From positions 42,975,048-43,039,047 of the forward strand of contig CM055819.1 of NCBI GenBank assembly GCA_029582265.1: 64,000 nt of DNA, written 5' to 3'. The position numbers and the translations under genes were made by a program. Shown here one piece after another: positions 41,159 to 52,452 of the stretch (positions are counted from its first letter, which is position 1; each line of letters opens with the position of its first letter). The notes beneath the pieces were generated by a model, which saw only the letters and a list, made by a program, of their open reading frames with translations, searched no databases and was not told where the DNA came from. This stretch comes from Zoroaster sp. YZ-2022 (lineage: Eukaryota > Echinodermata > Asteroidea > Forcipulatida > Zoroasteridae).

Positions 41159-42642
41159 ATGCCAGCAAAGAAGGGAGGGAGAAGACCCAAGAAGACTGCA
41201 GAGAAGCCACCCCAGGACGACCCACCCGCGGCAGAGGAGGAGGAGGAGACAGAGGCCGAGAAGGCTGCCAGACTTGCCCAGGAGGAGCGGGACCGGGACA
41301 ACGCCTTCAGGGCTTTGCAGTAGTGCAGACGAGGCCAGGTGGACAGTGAAGAGCCAGCCAATAAGAAGCAGAGGAAGGCCCCCGTCAACCTGACTACACA
41401 GGAGGAAGACGACCTGGCTGAGTGGGTACGGGAACATGAGTTCCTGTACAATAAGAAGAAGACGGACTACAAGAATAAGGACAAGAAGGACCTACTGTGG
41501 GAGGAGAAGGCCAAGGAGATGGGGAGGGACCCGGACGAGATCAACACATGGTACGAGAGTATGAGAACCAGATTTGACAGGCTGCTGAAGAAGAAGTCTG
41601 GTGATGGGGCCAAGACGGACACCGACCGAGAGGCCTACATCCGCATGAAGTTTGCCTTCTTGACCGACCACATAGCAAGGGCCGCCAAGTGGTCAGTGTA
41701 AGTGCTATTTACCTCTTTAATTCTTTTTCAGAATTAATTTCTTAAATTTTCAGATTCAATTTCTTCGATTTATTACAACATTTCAACAACATTTTGATGC
41801 CTTAACTTATAATTTTGTTATTTGTTGTCTTTCCAGATCAAGAGTGCGGTCCAGGCACCAGGCTCAGCAGCAGCTACAGCTGAGGTTGTCGATTCGGGCA
41901 GTGAGACGGAAGAGAGCCTGCACCTTTCCACCCGAGAGGCGACCACCACCACCACCACCACCACCGCTGCCACCACTTCCACCGCCGCAAGCGCCACCGC
42001 CACGGGGAGACGGGACCCGAAGAAGGACAAGAAGGGGGACAAGGCGTCCAAGAAGCCTGATGATGGGGAGTTGCTGCATGTCATGGAGCAGAGGTCTGAG
42101 GAGTCCAAGGCGATGCTGGCGGGGATCTCAGACATGGTGAGGGCTGCAGCTGCTCCAACCGCCCCCAGACAAGCCTTCGGCAACTGGATGACGGCCAACA
42201 TGGTGGAGATTCATCCAAAGATCTGGGACCGGTTCATGTGGCAAGGGTTCCAGATGGTGATGGCGTACAGAGCCGAGTCCGAGACCATCAGGCAGCAGGA
42301 AGAGGCTCATGGTGCCGATCAGACAGCCCCGCAGTCCGGCCAGCCGTCCGCCCAGCAGTCCGCCCATCAGTCCGCCCAGCCGACTGGCCAGCAGTTCCCC
42401 GGTCAGCAGCAGTTCCCTGTCCCACAGTGGCCCAGCCAGTCCGTCCAGTCCGGCCAGCCGTCCGCCTTCCAGCAGTACGGAGCACCAGCTGCCTCGGTGA
42501 GTGGAGCATGGGACACTGAGGGACCTCCAGCCCCGGGGCAGGCTTCCACCCGGCTCAGGACACCAGCCTTGAGAGTCTCTCTGGCTACAGCTGTTCGGGG
42601 TTGGCCATGCCATCTCTCCGACAGTCTTCCGATCCGGATTAG
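41159..42642 (+). pseudogene. Harbinger Myb/SANT-like DNA-binding protein gene, copy 1
   Basis: Exon 1 is 41159-41695 (179 codons) and exon 2 starts at 41837 after TTTGTTGTCTTTCCAG. The donor is GTGTAAGT, phase 0. The N-terminus is lysine- and glutamate-rich ('AAEEEEETEAEKAARL'), then a SANT/MADF-like helical domain at about residues 75-175 ('TTQEEDDLAEWVREHEFLYNKK', 'WEEKAKEMGRDPDEINTWYESMRTRFDRL'). Exon 2 has a Thr/Ala run, a basic patch and a Gln/Ser/Pro-rich tail. Such proteins partner the transposase in DNA binding and nuclear import. Defects: CAG to TAG at 41323 in exon 1, and a one-base loss near 42550 that changes the C-terminus, which should stop at 42640-42642. Confidence 0.88.
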
Positions 42643-43402
42643 CACCCCCTGGGACTTCTGCTGCCTTTAGCCCGGCACAGAGACCTGGCGACGATGGCTC
42701 CGACGCTGATGATGAACAGTGATGGACTTTGTGTGATATATATTGTGCTGGACATTGTGATATTGTGTGGGACTTGGAAACAAAAATTAAAATATAAAAA
42801 AAAAATATAAGAAAAGTTAACAAAATATAAAAAAAATATAAGATATGTTTCCAAATGAAAATAAAAAGTTTAAAAACATGTGAAGAAGTGAGATGATTTA
42901 AAACATAACATTTGTTATGATCATTTTTTGAAAATGATTTAACAGTGTAAAGTTATGATCATTTCTTAACATAAATTTCTAGGTTTTTATCCTAAAAATT
43001 AGTAATTTTACATTAGGAATACTGAATGAAATTATTGTTTTTTTGATTGGCAATTATAATGAAAAGTCTTCCCTTCATGTTTTTCAGAGTTGTTCCATTC
43101 TAGAGAGGGTGATGAAGTGCAGTAAAAAAACTATGTTGTTCCAGCTTTTTAAAGTTAAACATTTTTATGGATAATAAGAATACCTATATTTCATGAACAT
43201 TCATTGGATTATACAAAAGACAATAAAGAACATATAGTTTATGTTTATAGAAATGCAAGTAATATTTATGAACACATGTTTTGTTTTTTATATTTTTTTT
43301 ATTCCATTTTTTGTTTTATATTTTTGTTTGATTTTTTTTTTCAATTTTCAACAACAATTTCAACAGAACATCAAACTCTCCATCACATCAAAGTGTCCTT
43401 CA
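42643..43402. other. Non-coding spacer between convergent Harbinger genes
   Basis: AT-rich 3' untranslated and spacer sequence with several AATAAA-like motifs (42865 area and 43221). No further gene. Confidence 0.6.
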
Positions 43403-44701
43403 TCAGATCATGGCATCCTGCCAGGGCACTGCACCAGGGCCTGTATAGTAGTGCTTCAGGTAGAGCCTTTGTTGCTTGGCTGCCCTGGTCATCCTGTTCC
43501 CACCAGCCACTTCCTCCATATCATGCATCTGGGTCCCCTCCCTCCAAGCTCCTAGGATGATGTTGTTGTCCTCATCTTCCTGGTCCAGGAGGACATTCTG
43601 CATGGCTGGATATCTCATCCTCATCAAATTGTGGAGACAGCATGCAGCCATCACCATGGTTACCAGCTTGTCAGGCTGCTGTCTTCTTGTGCCCAGAAGG
43701 AACTGATATCTGTTTCCTAGGATGCCAAAGCCATTCTCCACTATCCTTCTGTCCCTTGAGAGTCTATAGTTGAACAGTCTTTCATCATTGGGCATGTGGC
43801 GTCTTGAGAAGGGTTTCATCAGCCATGTCCTGAGGGGGAAAGCATCGTCTCCAATGATGAAATATGGCATGGGCCTGTCATCCATGGGTAGAGGTTTAGC
43901 TGGTGGCATTCCTAGAGTCCCATTCTCTATGGCTTCCTTCAACTCTGAGGCATTGAAGACTTTGGCATCTGATGCTGATCCGTTGGCCCCAACATCCACC
44001 CATATGAATTTGTAGTCTGCATCTACCAGGGCGAAGAGAATGATGGAGTGGAATCCCTTGTAGTTGTAAAAAAGGCTCCCAGCTTTCTTAGGACATCTCA
44101 TAGCAACATGCTTCCCATCCAAGGCTCCAATGGCATGGTGAAAGTTCCATCGAGCACCAAACTGATCTGCAATTCTCTTCCACTGTTGGAGGGTAGTGGG
44201 AAAGGGCATCACCTCTGCAGCATATTCGTCTATTATGGCCTGGCAGACCTCTGCTACAAAGTTGCAGATGGTGTTGTGGGCCACTCTGAATCCATACATG
44301 AGGGTCTTGTAGCTATCCCCAGTTGCCAAGTGTCTCAGGGTGATGGCCAACTTCAGCCCAGGCTCCAATGGTTCCCTAAACCAAGTGGTCCTCTTCGTTA
44401 TTCTGGGCCCCACCCTCATCAGTAGCTCCTGAAAGCTGGCAGGCTCCATTCTGACGAAGTTCTTGAATGCTGCTGGGTCCTCATCCCTCAGCTCCACCAT
44501 CAGCTTCTCGTATTTACCATAGAGAGACCTCCTCAGCAACCAGGGCCTGACCCACCATCTCTTCTGCCTCCTTTCTCTGCCTCTCCTTTGTCTGCCAGCT
44601 TGTAGCAGCCTGGCAATGGCTAGATAATTCTGTGCCAAATCATCCTCCAGCTGGGCTGCAGTCTGGAGGAATTGCAACCACTGGGCTGGAGCCAAGAACA
44701 T
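43403..44701 (-). CDS. Harbinger DDE transposase, copy 1 (intact)
   Basis: 432 codons, intact from ATG at 44701. Basic N-terminus ('RQRRGRERRQKRWWVRPWLLRR', residues 38-58), helix-turn-helix region around 115-160 ('LKLAITLRHLATGDSYKTLMYGFRVAHNTI'), then the DDE_Tnp_4 catalytic core: 'GALDGKHVAMRCPKKAGS' (Asp 195), 'DADYKFIWVDVGANGSASDA' (228-246), 'IIGDDAFPL' (Asp 285/286) and 'IVENGFGILGNRYQFL' (Glu 322). Length and motifs match HARBI1-type transposases, which cut and paste DNA at TWA targets. It converges on the Myb-like gene. A minus-strand TATA box (44794-44787) lies about 90 bp upstream. It could be functional, but its Myb-like partner in this copy is broken. Confidence 0.93.
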   Translation of the reverse strand: MFLAPAQWLQFLQTAAQLEDDLAQNYLAIARLLQAGRQRRGRERRQKRWWVRPWLLRRSLYGKYEKLMVELRDEDPAAFKNFVRMEPASFQELLMRVGPRITKRTTWFREPLEPGLKLAITLRHLATGDSYKTLMYGFRVAHNTICNFVAEVCQAIIDEYAAEVMPFPTTLQQWKRIADQFGARWNFHHAIGALDGKHVAMRCPKKAGSLFYNYKGFHSIILFALVDADYKFIWVDVGANGSASDAKVFNASELKEAIENGTLGMPPAKPLPMDDRPMPYFIIGDDAFPLRTWLMKPFSRRHMPNDERLFNYRLSRDRRIVENGFGILGNRYQFLLGTRRQQPDKLVTMVMAACCLHNLMRMRYPAMQNVLLDQEDEDNNIILGAWREGTQMHDMEEVAGGNRMTRAAKQQRLYLKHYYTGPGAVPWQDAMI

Positions 44702-44786
44702 TTTGATGGAATATAAACTGCTCAGACCTGATCTGGCCTTCTCCAGAGCAACGAGTAGACTGAAGAGAAGTGACTCCAGAGTCCAG

Positions 44787-44794
44787 TTTTTATA
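44787..44794 (-). promoter_or_regulatory. TATA box of transposase gene, copy 1
   Basis: Minus strand TATAAAAA, 86 bp before the ATG. The equivalent at 57316-57323 is identical. Confidence 0.55.
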
Positions 44795-44809
44795 CCACAG
44801 CGGCTTTGT

Positions 44810-45200
44810 TCGTGGCCTTTGATCAAAGTTCGTAGGTCAATCCTGGGGAATCCTGGCTCAGTCTTCCTTAATCGTGGCGCAGTCTTCCTTAATCGTAGTG
44901 CATTCTTCCCTAATCCTCCCTATTCGTAGCGACATCGGGGTAGTTCGTGGGCTATCTTGGCACAATCTTGGCAGGATCGTGGTAAGATCGGGACAAAACG
45001 TGGGGCATTCGTGAAAACATCGTAGGATATCGTGGCAAAAAGTGAGAATCGGCTTCTAAATCGTGGCAGGGTCGTGTTCAATCGTAGTACTAGCGTATCA
45101 CTGTCGTGAGAGGAGGACAATCGGGGTCATTTTTCCACGATTGCTCACGACTTATAGATCGGGGTGAATCGTGGAGAATCGTAGCAATAATCGTGAATAT
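44810..45200. promoter_or_regulatory. Harbinger right subterminal ATCGT array, copy 1
   Basis: Many TCGTGG, TCGTAG and ATCGT motifs, the complement of those at the left end, lie between the transposase promoter and the right inverted repeat. Confidence 0.6.
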
Positions 45201-45215
45201 GAGAACGGGGCTTAA

Positions 45216-48200
45216 GCGCACTTACTAACTCTATACGAATAAAATCATCCGTAGACGATTTTAGGTCATTATTAATTCTTAAAATACTACCAACTGGATA
45301 TAAAGTGGGGACATGACTTCAAATATCTACAAACAATGTGACAGACGAAAATTTATGGTGCAGATTTATTTTATTCGTAATAACTATAACATTTAAGATT
45401 TAAAATAATTCATCAAAAAGTATTTTTAAAAGAATTGTACACCATTGGTAAAATGTCTATAAACGCATCCGTACTTCATAAAAATCAAGAGAGATGTGTA
45501 TCTAGAGAGATTTACAGAAACCAACCTGTGAAAGTTTGACTTCATTTCATTTTATCAATCACGAGGAAAATACATTCGGATTTGTTGCTCATCTCATTGT
45601 GTCATACTTGAGAAAATAGTAAAAATGCATGGAGATTTGTTGAAACTCATTCTACGGAAAATGGGATGAATGACATATGATTTTTCAGCTGATTTCATTG
45701 TGTCATACTTGAGAAAATAGTAAAAATACAATTATTGGCACTTATTCAAATATGGAAAACTGATCACATCCGTGATCCATTTCCAATTTCAGTTTTGTTT
45801 TTAAATGACGGCATGTCTGATGGAATAATGCCTTAGGATGTTGTTGGTACAATCACTATCTTCACATCAAATTTGTTGGATTGTCGATTAATTTTGTAAT
45901 CGGGATTATTACCAAAGGTGTACACTCTCTTTATACTAAAATCAACACATATTCATTGTAATGGGGTTACACAAACTAATGAGTTAGCGCAATGTTTATA
46001 CAATGAGAGCAAGTGAATAGTGAAGGGGCACCTTCCTTGAAAAATATTAAATAATCTCCATAGCTCTCCATATATATAGGTTGTCCTAACTCTATGCACA
46101 TTTTATGTCTCTTGGCCTCATAGGGCGAGGTGTTTGTATTTTTTAAGCTTTACCCAGGCACCAAGGTGTCTGCAAGGTTCGCAATTATAGCTGTTAACTA
46201 TTGTAATAACTAGCATAATACACTTGTTGGGACATGTTGGTGATCTTATTACTCATTTACTCTCCATTCCCATTATGTATCGTGTACGCATTGCTAGCGT
46301 TTCAAAATGTTTACGGGAAATACAAAATTGATTTTATGCACAAACCTATGATGTATTGGACAGATCTATTCGGTTTAACAGCAAAAATAGGGTTGAAACA
46401 CTTCATGGAGGGGGGGGGGCTTTACATGATCCCCATGTTGGGTGAAAAAAAAGAGCCAACTTCCTGGGATAAGACTTAATTATAATTTGTGACCGGCTCC
46501 ACACAATGGGTATTATGGGACAAAATAAAAAAATTGAGTTACATACATAGCTGAATTGGTTACATTATAAGCTTTAATTTGGTGTAGGTTTGAACCCTGT
46601 GGCATTTTGCATTCTGGAGATATACTGATTTTTGCATATTCATTATTGTACAAATTAACGGAAGTGCCTTCAGAGATACAGCCCTTTAAACACAGCAAGT
46701 GGAAATAGAAATGAGCTAAGAAGAAACTATCTTGAATGCCCATAGCAACAGTTATGTTCCTTTTGAGCTCCTTTAGGAATGCTTGTGCAATATAAATTTG
46801 AATTATCAAGCATCTTGAAGTATTTTTTCAAATATTTTTGATAATTTGCATAATGTGTAAAATTTAAACTTTAGTTTTTTCATCTTTACTCATCAATAAT
46901 AATATTTCTGTAAATAAATTATGAAAGTATTGATATAATAGAAGCCAATACCAACAACAACAAAATCACGTTGTGAATTTTTTTCACACTCTCCACATAG
47001 AACAGCCCTTTACGGGTAATAGCATAGCGTCCCTTAATACCCTTTTTCGCAGAGCGGGTCACATTTACCAACGTAGTCCTTCAGGCCAAACAAAAAAGTC
47101 TCTGGTTTTTGTTTTTCGCGAGCGTCGGCATTTGCATTTTTATTTGTTAATGTTAGGTATGAAACGATGTCCAATTGCTGGATCGATTGGCATTTTACCG
47201 CGTTGTGTTTTAAACGACTTTTTCACATAGGGAGTATGGACGTTTGCCACCATACTTTGTATATGGAAAATGTCGTCTGGCAACAATTCCCGTGTATCAA
47301 ATACAATACCACCAAAAATATTATTTTAAAAAGAAAAAAAAATCGCGTCACTGCAATGATTTGAGATTTTGTTTGGCCTTAACGGTAATGATGTATATAA
47401 CGGTTCTAAACATCTATATTACTATTTCACTGTTGGCATGCAAAAAGCTTTACAATGTTAACAAGACGTGCATTATAATTTGTACAACACTACAACACAA
47501 TCAATTCAAGTAATATTTGAATAAGTATCAAGATTACATGAAAATTAAATAACCGTATAATATGAATTAACTGACATAAGCAATATTTTGAACTAAGAGT
47601 GAAGATCGGATGCAAATGAAATAACCGTATGGTTGAACTAAAATAACAAGCTATGTATATTTTTTTATATAACGGTAATTGTTTCCCAAAGCTTTACCAT
47701 TTTTACAAGATGTTCATCACGAAACAATCATTTGAACTAATTAAAAGTCATTATCAGGTTAAAATGAAATATCTGTATGATTGAACTGAATTAAACACAC
47801 TATATTTATTTATATAACGGTAATTGTAAACATTGGCACAAAGCTTTACAATGTTTACAAAACGTTTACACAATTTTTAACAACACCACGACACAATCAT
47901 TTTACCTAATAATGTCAAGATCGAATGAAAATCAAATAATCGTACCATTGAACTGAAATAAATAATTGTTTGGTAAAATATCTAATGTATCCGTAACTTT
48001 GTTAACCTGTGCAAATTTGTTTTCATTGTTAACGAGAAAATAGTGAAAATTTGTTCTTATTTTTCGTTTGAACTATAATGTGAAATTTACGTTTGAAAAC
48101 GAAAATTCAGTTCTGAAATTGTTTTACTACAATGATAGCAGCTCAGACAGAAATAGTTCAATTGAGGTTTTATTTACCGTCATTAACACCAGGTTGGGCA

Positions 48201-49837
48201 GAAGGTGTCTTTATCACCCAATTGGGGCCCATTGGTATGCTCATTAAGAGAATGGTGTTTCAGACAGGATAATATTATCTTCCAATCGGGATACAAAAGT
48301 TGACATCGACTCTGTGAGTCCAAGTAAGTTATAATTATGTACCGTGTGATCAATACTGATTTCATTTTCTTTTTCAGTTTATCAATAGTGTATAATGACT
48401 TGAAAGTGAAAATACAAAATTTCAACCCTCTAGTATTCAAGAAATATATCATAAATCTTACCTATGAATGTTTATGCGCTCACGTGCGACGAAAAAACGT
48501 TATAGGTTTGTATTTGTTTATGTTTTACAAACTAATATTTTGTTTCTCTAAGAAAACAATTCTCAGTATGAATGTAAAGTGTATTACGATGTGAAAATGT
48601 CATTATAAGTAGTCTTGGTTCAAGATGATGTTGTATTTTTAAAAACAATCATTCGCCACAAGAGAGCGCTATCTCCAGACCAACCGCCATCACAATTACA
48701 AACGAACTCTAATCACCGTTTCGTCTGTGATATCAGTTCGTCTGAATATAGCGCCATATTGTGTTTATGGATCGTGTATCAAAAATACAACATCTTCTTG
48801 AACCAATACTACATTAAAGGCCGATATTAAACATTCAGAAATAACTAAGTAAACACTAATTGTAATTCAATATTTGTTAAAGCCAGTATACACTTGGTTA
48901 AAATGACTGTTAAAATGAAGAGATATGTACATAAACCAACGTATGAAAGGTTAAGCTAATATCACTCTGTGTTAAACCTATGCTTGAACGAAAATAGGGA
49001 AATGCATCAATTGTTTTCTTTAGAATACCAAACATGTATACTGGCTTGAAGTTGTGCATGTGAAATATTGTATAAGACAATAATTTTGTTTTCTTTCCAT
49101 TGATACAAGCCACAATTAAACATTCAAATAAATAAGCTGATACAAGTTATTAATCAAATAATATTTACATAAATATAACAACAATCAATAATTCAAGTAG
49201 TATTTCACCTAGCCTTTAGTACAGGCGCACGCGGCAACCCAGAGCACAACCCTTTAAAAACAGAACACGCAAGTGAGTGGTGAAAAGCAAGAGCACCTTT
49301 ACCAGTCCGTTCCAGTCAGCTTCTTATTCATAAAGTGAGTTAAATGAATAATTTATTTATGGAAATTTATTTTAACCAATCGCCATAAGCCAAATATTGG
49401 GCTCATCTTTATTTAAACGAGTGATACAATAACAAATAAGTTAGCTACTGCATTATGTATTAACATTTCTCTACCAAATCTGTAGAGAAATATAAAGAAA
49501 AACATAAGACTACAGAATGGACTGATAAAGTCCTCGGGGCGTCGCCACTCTCGGGCTCGGTCTTTTTTCATACGTTGTGTTCTGGTTGCTACGTGGGCCT
49601 TGACTAAAGGCAACATTTCACCATAATGAGTACTAATTGGATTATGTTTTATATTGTTTTAAATGAATAGTTTCAGACTTTCAGTTGTTTGCTATTTATA
49701 CTTGTTGTATACATGTGTATACACGTTGTATGTTCACCTCACATTAAACCTTACATTAAATGTTTTAGTTTTTTTACAATAACACATACAGTCACAGTTA
49801 ATAAAAATAAAAAAAAGGCATTTCATAGACCCATTAA
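45216..49837. other. AT-rich non-coding part of duplication copy 1
   Basis: No exon is supported despite several short open frames. It holds the 46477-47066 MITE. A TCATTGTGTCATACTTGAGAAAATAG repeat occurs twice (45592-45620 and 45690-45722). A family of blocks, CAAAGCTTTAC(C/A)A with TTTACAA and TATATAACGGTAAT, recurs at 47390-47520, 47640-47720 and 47805-47880, suggesting a three-fold ~200-bp diverged tandem repeat. Confidence 0.6.
46477..47066. mobile_element. ~590-bp MITE present only in copy 1
   Basis: The inverted ends TTGTGACCGGCTC (about 46487) and GAGCGGGTCACAT (about 47052-47064) enclose non-coding DNA. Copy 2 has the uninterrupted site at about 60470 (GACTTTTAACCAACG). The flanks TTAA on the left and TTTA on the right suggest a TTAA-type duplication with one change. 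Confidence 0.7.
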
Positions 49838-49849
49838 CTATATATAGGC

Positions 49850-50210
49850 CTACATGATGTTGCTTGGTCTTCCTCTATTACTGCTGCTCAGAAGAAAATC
49901 CTGGAGCATCTGCAAAAACGCGCATGCAGAACCATTTTGGGACAGCGCTATACTTCATATGCGGATGCTATGCAGCTCTGCGGGCTTGAGTCTCTTGCTG
50001 ATAGGAGGGAGAGTCATTGTCTCAGGTTCGCCGAAGGGCTTGCCAATTCAGAACGTACAAATGATCTCCCCCCTCCTACCAGACAGGAGTCTCATGCCCG
50101 CAACCTGCGCAATGCACACCATTATTCACACTTACGCCCCAGGACAACTCGGTTCAAAAACAGCCCAATACCCTATTTTATCAGCTTGTTGAACAAGTAG
50201 AATCTCTGTG
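49850..50210 (+). pseudogene. Non-LTR retrotransposon C-terminal fragment
   Basis: The frame containing 49937-50197 encodes 'LGQRYTSYADAMQLCGLESLADRRESHCLRFAEGLANSERTNDLPPPTRQESHARNLRN...RFKNSPIPYFISLLNK', the typical end of a class of invertebrate non-LTR polyproteins (after the 'QKRACRTILG' block, also present at 49903-49935). It is 5'-truncated just after the duplication edge at 49837. A partial, diverged duplicate of 49995-50120 follows at 50257-50380. The 3' tail runs to a GTTAATAAAATATACC end near 50655. Confidence 0.8.
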
Positions 50211-50660
50211 ATCAACTCTTTATTAATTACGTTTTAAGCCAACCAAAACTATGTGCTGATAGGAGGGAGAGCCATTGTTCGAAGGGCTTGCTATTTCAGA
50301 ATGCACAAATGATTCTCTCCCTCCTGCCAGACGGGAGTCTCATACCCGCATTTTGTGTGGTAATGCGCATCAGTTCACACACTATGACAATTTATTTTTT
50401 CAAAACAGCCCTTTTTACCTTTTTATCATTTTGTTTAATAGGTAGTCTTTATGTGCAGCTTTTTAAAGATGAGAGCCAGACAAATCTATGTGCAATATAA
50501 TAATTCCATTTTTCTTGTGTCTTAACCAATCAATTTAAATGTTTTTTCTATATATTATTTGTTTAATGTTTACTACAGTTTTGATGTTTTTAATATTGTA
50601 AATTATCATGTAATTTGACCTTTGGGTCACAATGTGATGATGTTAATAAAATATACCATA
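50211..50660 (+). repeat. Partial duplicate and 3' tail of the non-LTR fragment
   Basis: 50257-50380 repeats GCTGATAGGAGGGAGAG, GAAGGGCTTGC, CTCCCTCCTGCCAGACGGGAGTCTCAT in the same order as 49997-50100, with deletions. The rest is AT-rich tail sequence. Confidence 0.65.
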
Positions 50661-50676
50661 TATATACCATATATAT

Positions 50677-51045
50677 ACCGGCGATAATGGTATATATTCT
50701 AGAGTCCCTTTAATTATGAGATATTAATCGTATCAAGCCAAAACCACGATATGCCCTAAGTTGAAATGTCATCTTTATAATTCATTAACAAAAATTTACA
50801 AAAATTTACATTAAAGGGGGCACAAATTGTTTTAACTTTTGACGAGTTGGTCATAATTAAAGTGACGCTAGAATATGTACCATTATCGCCGGTATATGCC
50901 GTGTATAGTTACACAATGCAGAGTATTTGTGACCAACTCATCAAAAGTTAAAACAATTTGTGCCCCCTATAATGTTAATTTTTGTTAATTTTTGTTAACG
51001 AATTATGGAGATGACATTTCACCTTAGGGCATATCGTGGTTTTGG
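50677..51045. repeat. Interleaved double inverted repeat
   Basis: Block X (50677-50725, with ATACCGGCGATAATGGTATA) is inverted at 50855-50905. Block Y (50740-50855, with AAACCACGATATGCCCTAAG) is inverted at 50931-51045. The order is X, Y, X', Y', so X and Y arms cannot both pair fully in one simple hairpin. It is probably a palindromic MITE or two overlapping copies. Confidence 0.75.
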
Positions 51046-51244
51046 CGTTATAAGATTACGCTTTTAACGACAGAGGCTGGGCGCAATCATCATTTCATTT
51101 CGCCTGCGCCCGGCCGTGTGGAAACGTACCGTATTGAGTGCAGTATTCACACGCACTGGACCAACCTGATCGTGGGTTTTAAATTTACATCTATCCAGTT
51201 TTTAAACTGACCCGATCCGGTTAAATCCGTGAGAAAACCTGCAG

Positions 51245-51296
51245 CTGAATCCGCGGTTGAATCCGCGGTTGAATCCGCGGCTGAATCCGCGGCTAG
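51245..51296. repeat. 12-bp tandem repeat (GAATCCGCGGTT)
   Basis: Four copies of GAATCCGCGG(T/C)T with CCGCGG SacII-type palindromes. Confidence 0.85.
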
Positions 51297-51307
51297 CTTG
51301 ATCTTGG

Positions 51308-51665
51308 TGGCAAATGAAATGGTGAATAGCCGAATGAAATGATAACTAGCCGAATGAAATGATGAAAAGCCGAACGAAATGAAGACTAACCGAATGAAAT
51401 GATGATTGGGCAAATGAAATGGTGAATAGCCGAATGAAATGAAGACTAGCCGAATGAAATGATGATTGGGCAAATGAAATGGTGAATGGCCGAATGAAAT
51501 GACGACTAGCCGAATGAAATGACGGAAAGGCGAACGAAATGAAGACTAGCCGAATGAAATGATGATTGGGCAAATGAAATGATGAGTAGCTGAATGAAAT
51601 GGTGATATAGCAGAATGAAATGGTGAATGGGCCGAATGAAATGGTGAATCGGCCGAATGAAGCGA
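51308..51665. repeat. 20-bp minisatellite next to duplication copy 2
   Basis: About 17 copies of a 20-bp unit built on CGAATGAAATGATGAxxAGC. It ends 34 bp before the start of duplication copy 2 (51699). Confidence 0.88.
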
Positions 51666-51813
51666 TATGGGCACCGAAGGCAGCTGTAGCGTTCCATAGA
51701 TGTTTGAGTGGGCTGGGCAACAGCTCGAGAGGCAGCATTAAACGTAGTAGCTATATCTGGACGTCCCTCCGATTGTAAATATTTCCATTGGCTAAATGGT
51801 TACAAACTCGTAA

Positions 51814-52128
51814 CTACCGCTGAATTCTGTCCGACCATCTTCGTGAAATTCTTGCGAACACATCCATTGAAGTACGTGCATTGCCACATTGTGCAAATGC
51901 ATCAAAGACTTGTTTGAAATATTGACGAGACGGTATGTTTACAGCGCGGCTGTACGTGATCAGGGAAACCTGACGGACTTGACGGGCATTTAAATCATTC
52001 GACATTAGTACGACCGCAAAATGAATGTTGTCAAAATGAATTGGCACTGACGAGTAGTCGTACACTGTAAAAGTGGTGCTACACCCCGGTATATATAGGC
52101 AGCGGAATGAGCCGGGCATTGTGCACAC
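51814..52128 (-). pseudogene. Truncated duplicate of the 39.6-kb coding candidate
   Basis: It starts with the same residues as the copy at 39592 ('MCTMPGSFRCLYI'). An A-run one base longer than in copy 1 leads to 'YFKQVFDAFAQCGNARTSMDVFARI' and a TAG. The downstream part that looked conserved in copy 1 is lost at the duplication break and through small deletions near 51740 and 51785. Confidence 0.45.
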
Positions 52129-52452
52129 TTTTCAAAAGAGACTACGCTGGTCCCATCAAAGTGTGTAACGGTTTACAATATACTTTCCCCCAACCCCAAC
52201 CCTGTCCATTAGAAACATGCACACACGGTTAACCACTTTGTAAACCGTCTCGTGTAAAGTTCAGATAGTCTTAAAAGTCATATTCTACTTAGAAATGGTA
52301 AACCGATAGCCTTTACAGTTTGTTTATATACTAGGTGTTACATAACTACTGCCATGCAATAACTAGGTGCACATAATACATCGGTGAAGGGCAAACATCC
52401 AAACATCTAGAGGTTGGCCTTTACCATCTCGTTTCAGGTGGTCTTATGGAGT

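Larger units (their letters stand above)
40454..45212. mobile_element. PIF/Harbinger DNA transposon, copy 1
   Basis: The 4759-bp element has terminal inverted repeats starting TGCCCCGTTCTCATATTCAC and AGCCCCGTTCTC and a TAA duplication (40451-40453 and 45213-45215). It has the two-gene Harbinger layout: a plus-strand Myb/SANT-like DNA-binding protein gene with an intron and a minus-strand DDE transposase, convergent. Both subterminal regions (about 40480-41040 and 44810-45200) are packed with ACGAT/ATCGT motifs. The transposase is intact. The Myb-like gene has a stop and a frameshift. Confidence 0.93.
39123..49837. repeat. Segmental tandem duplication, copy 1
   Basis: Homology with copy 2 begins at GATGTTTGAGTGGGCTGGGC (39123 and 51699) and ends at CATAGACCCATTAA (49837 and 63231). 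The two copies have the same order of SINE, Harbinger transposon and AT-rich non-coding DNA, with sparse substitutions and small indels. Copy 1 alone has a ~590-bp MITE at 46477-47066. Confidence 0.92.

Noticed and set aside
41818..42854. Long open frames on the other strand and frames of the Harbinger Myb-like exon 2
   Set aside because: They are low-complexity Ser/Pro/Gly/Arg shadows of a GC-rich repetitive coding exon and have no domains.
43476..44425. Plus-strand frames opposite the transposase
   Set aside because: They are antisense to a protein with complete DDE motifs. No own motifs.
48183..48594. Opposed ~85-residue frames, also present in copy 2
   Set aside because: Their conservation only reflects the recent segmental duplication. 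No domain.
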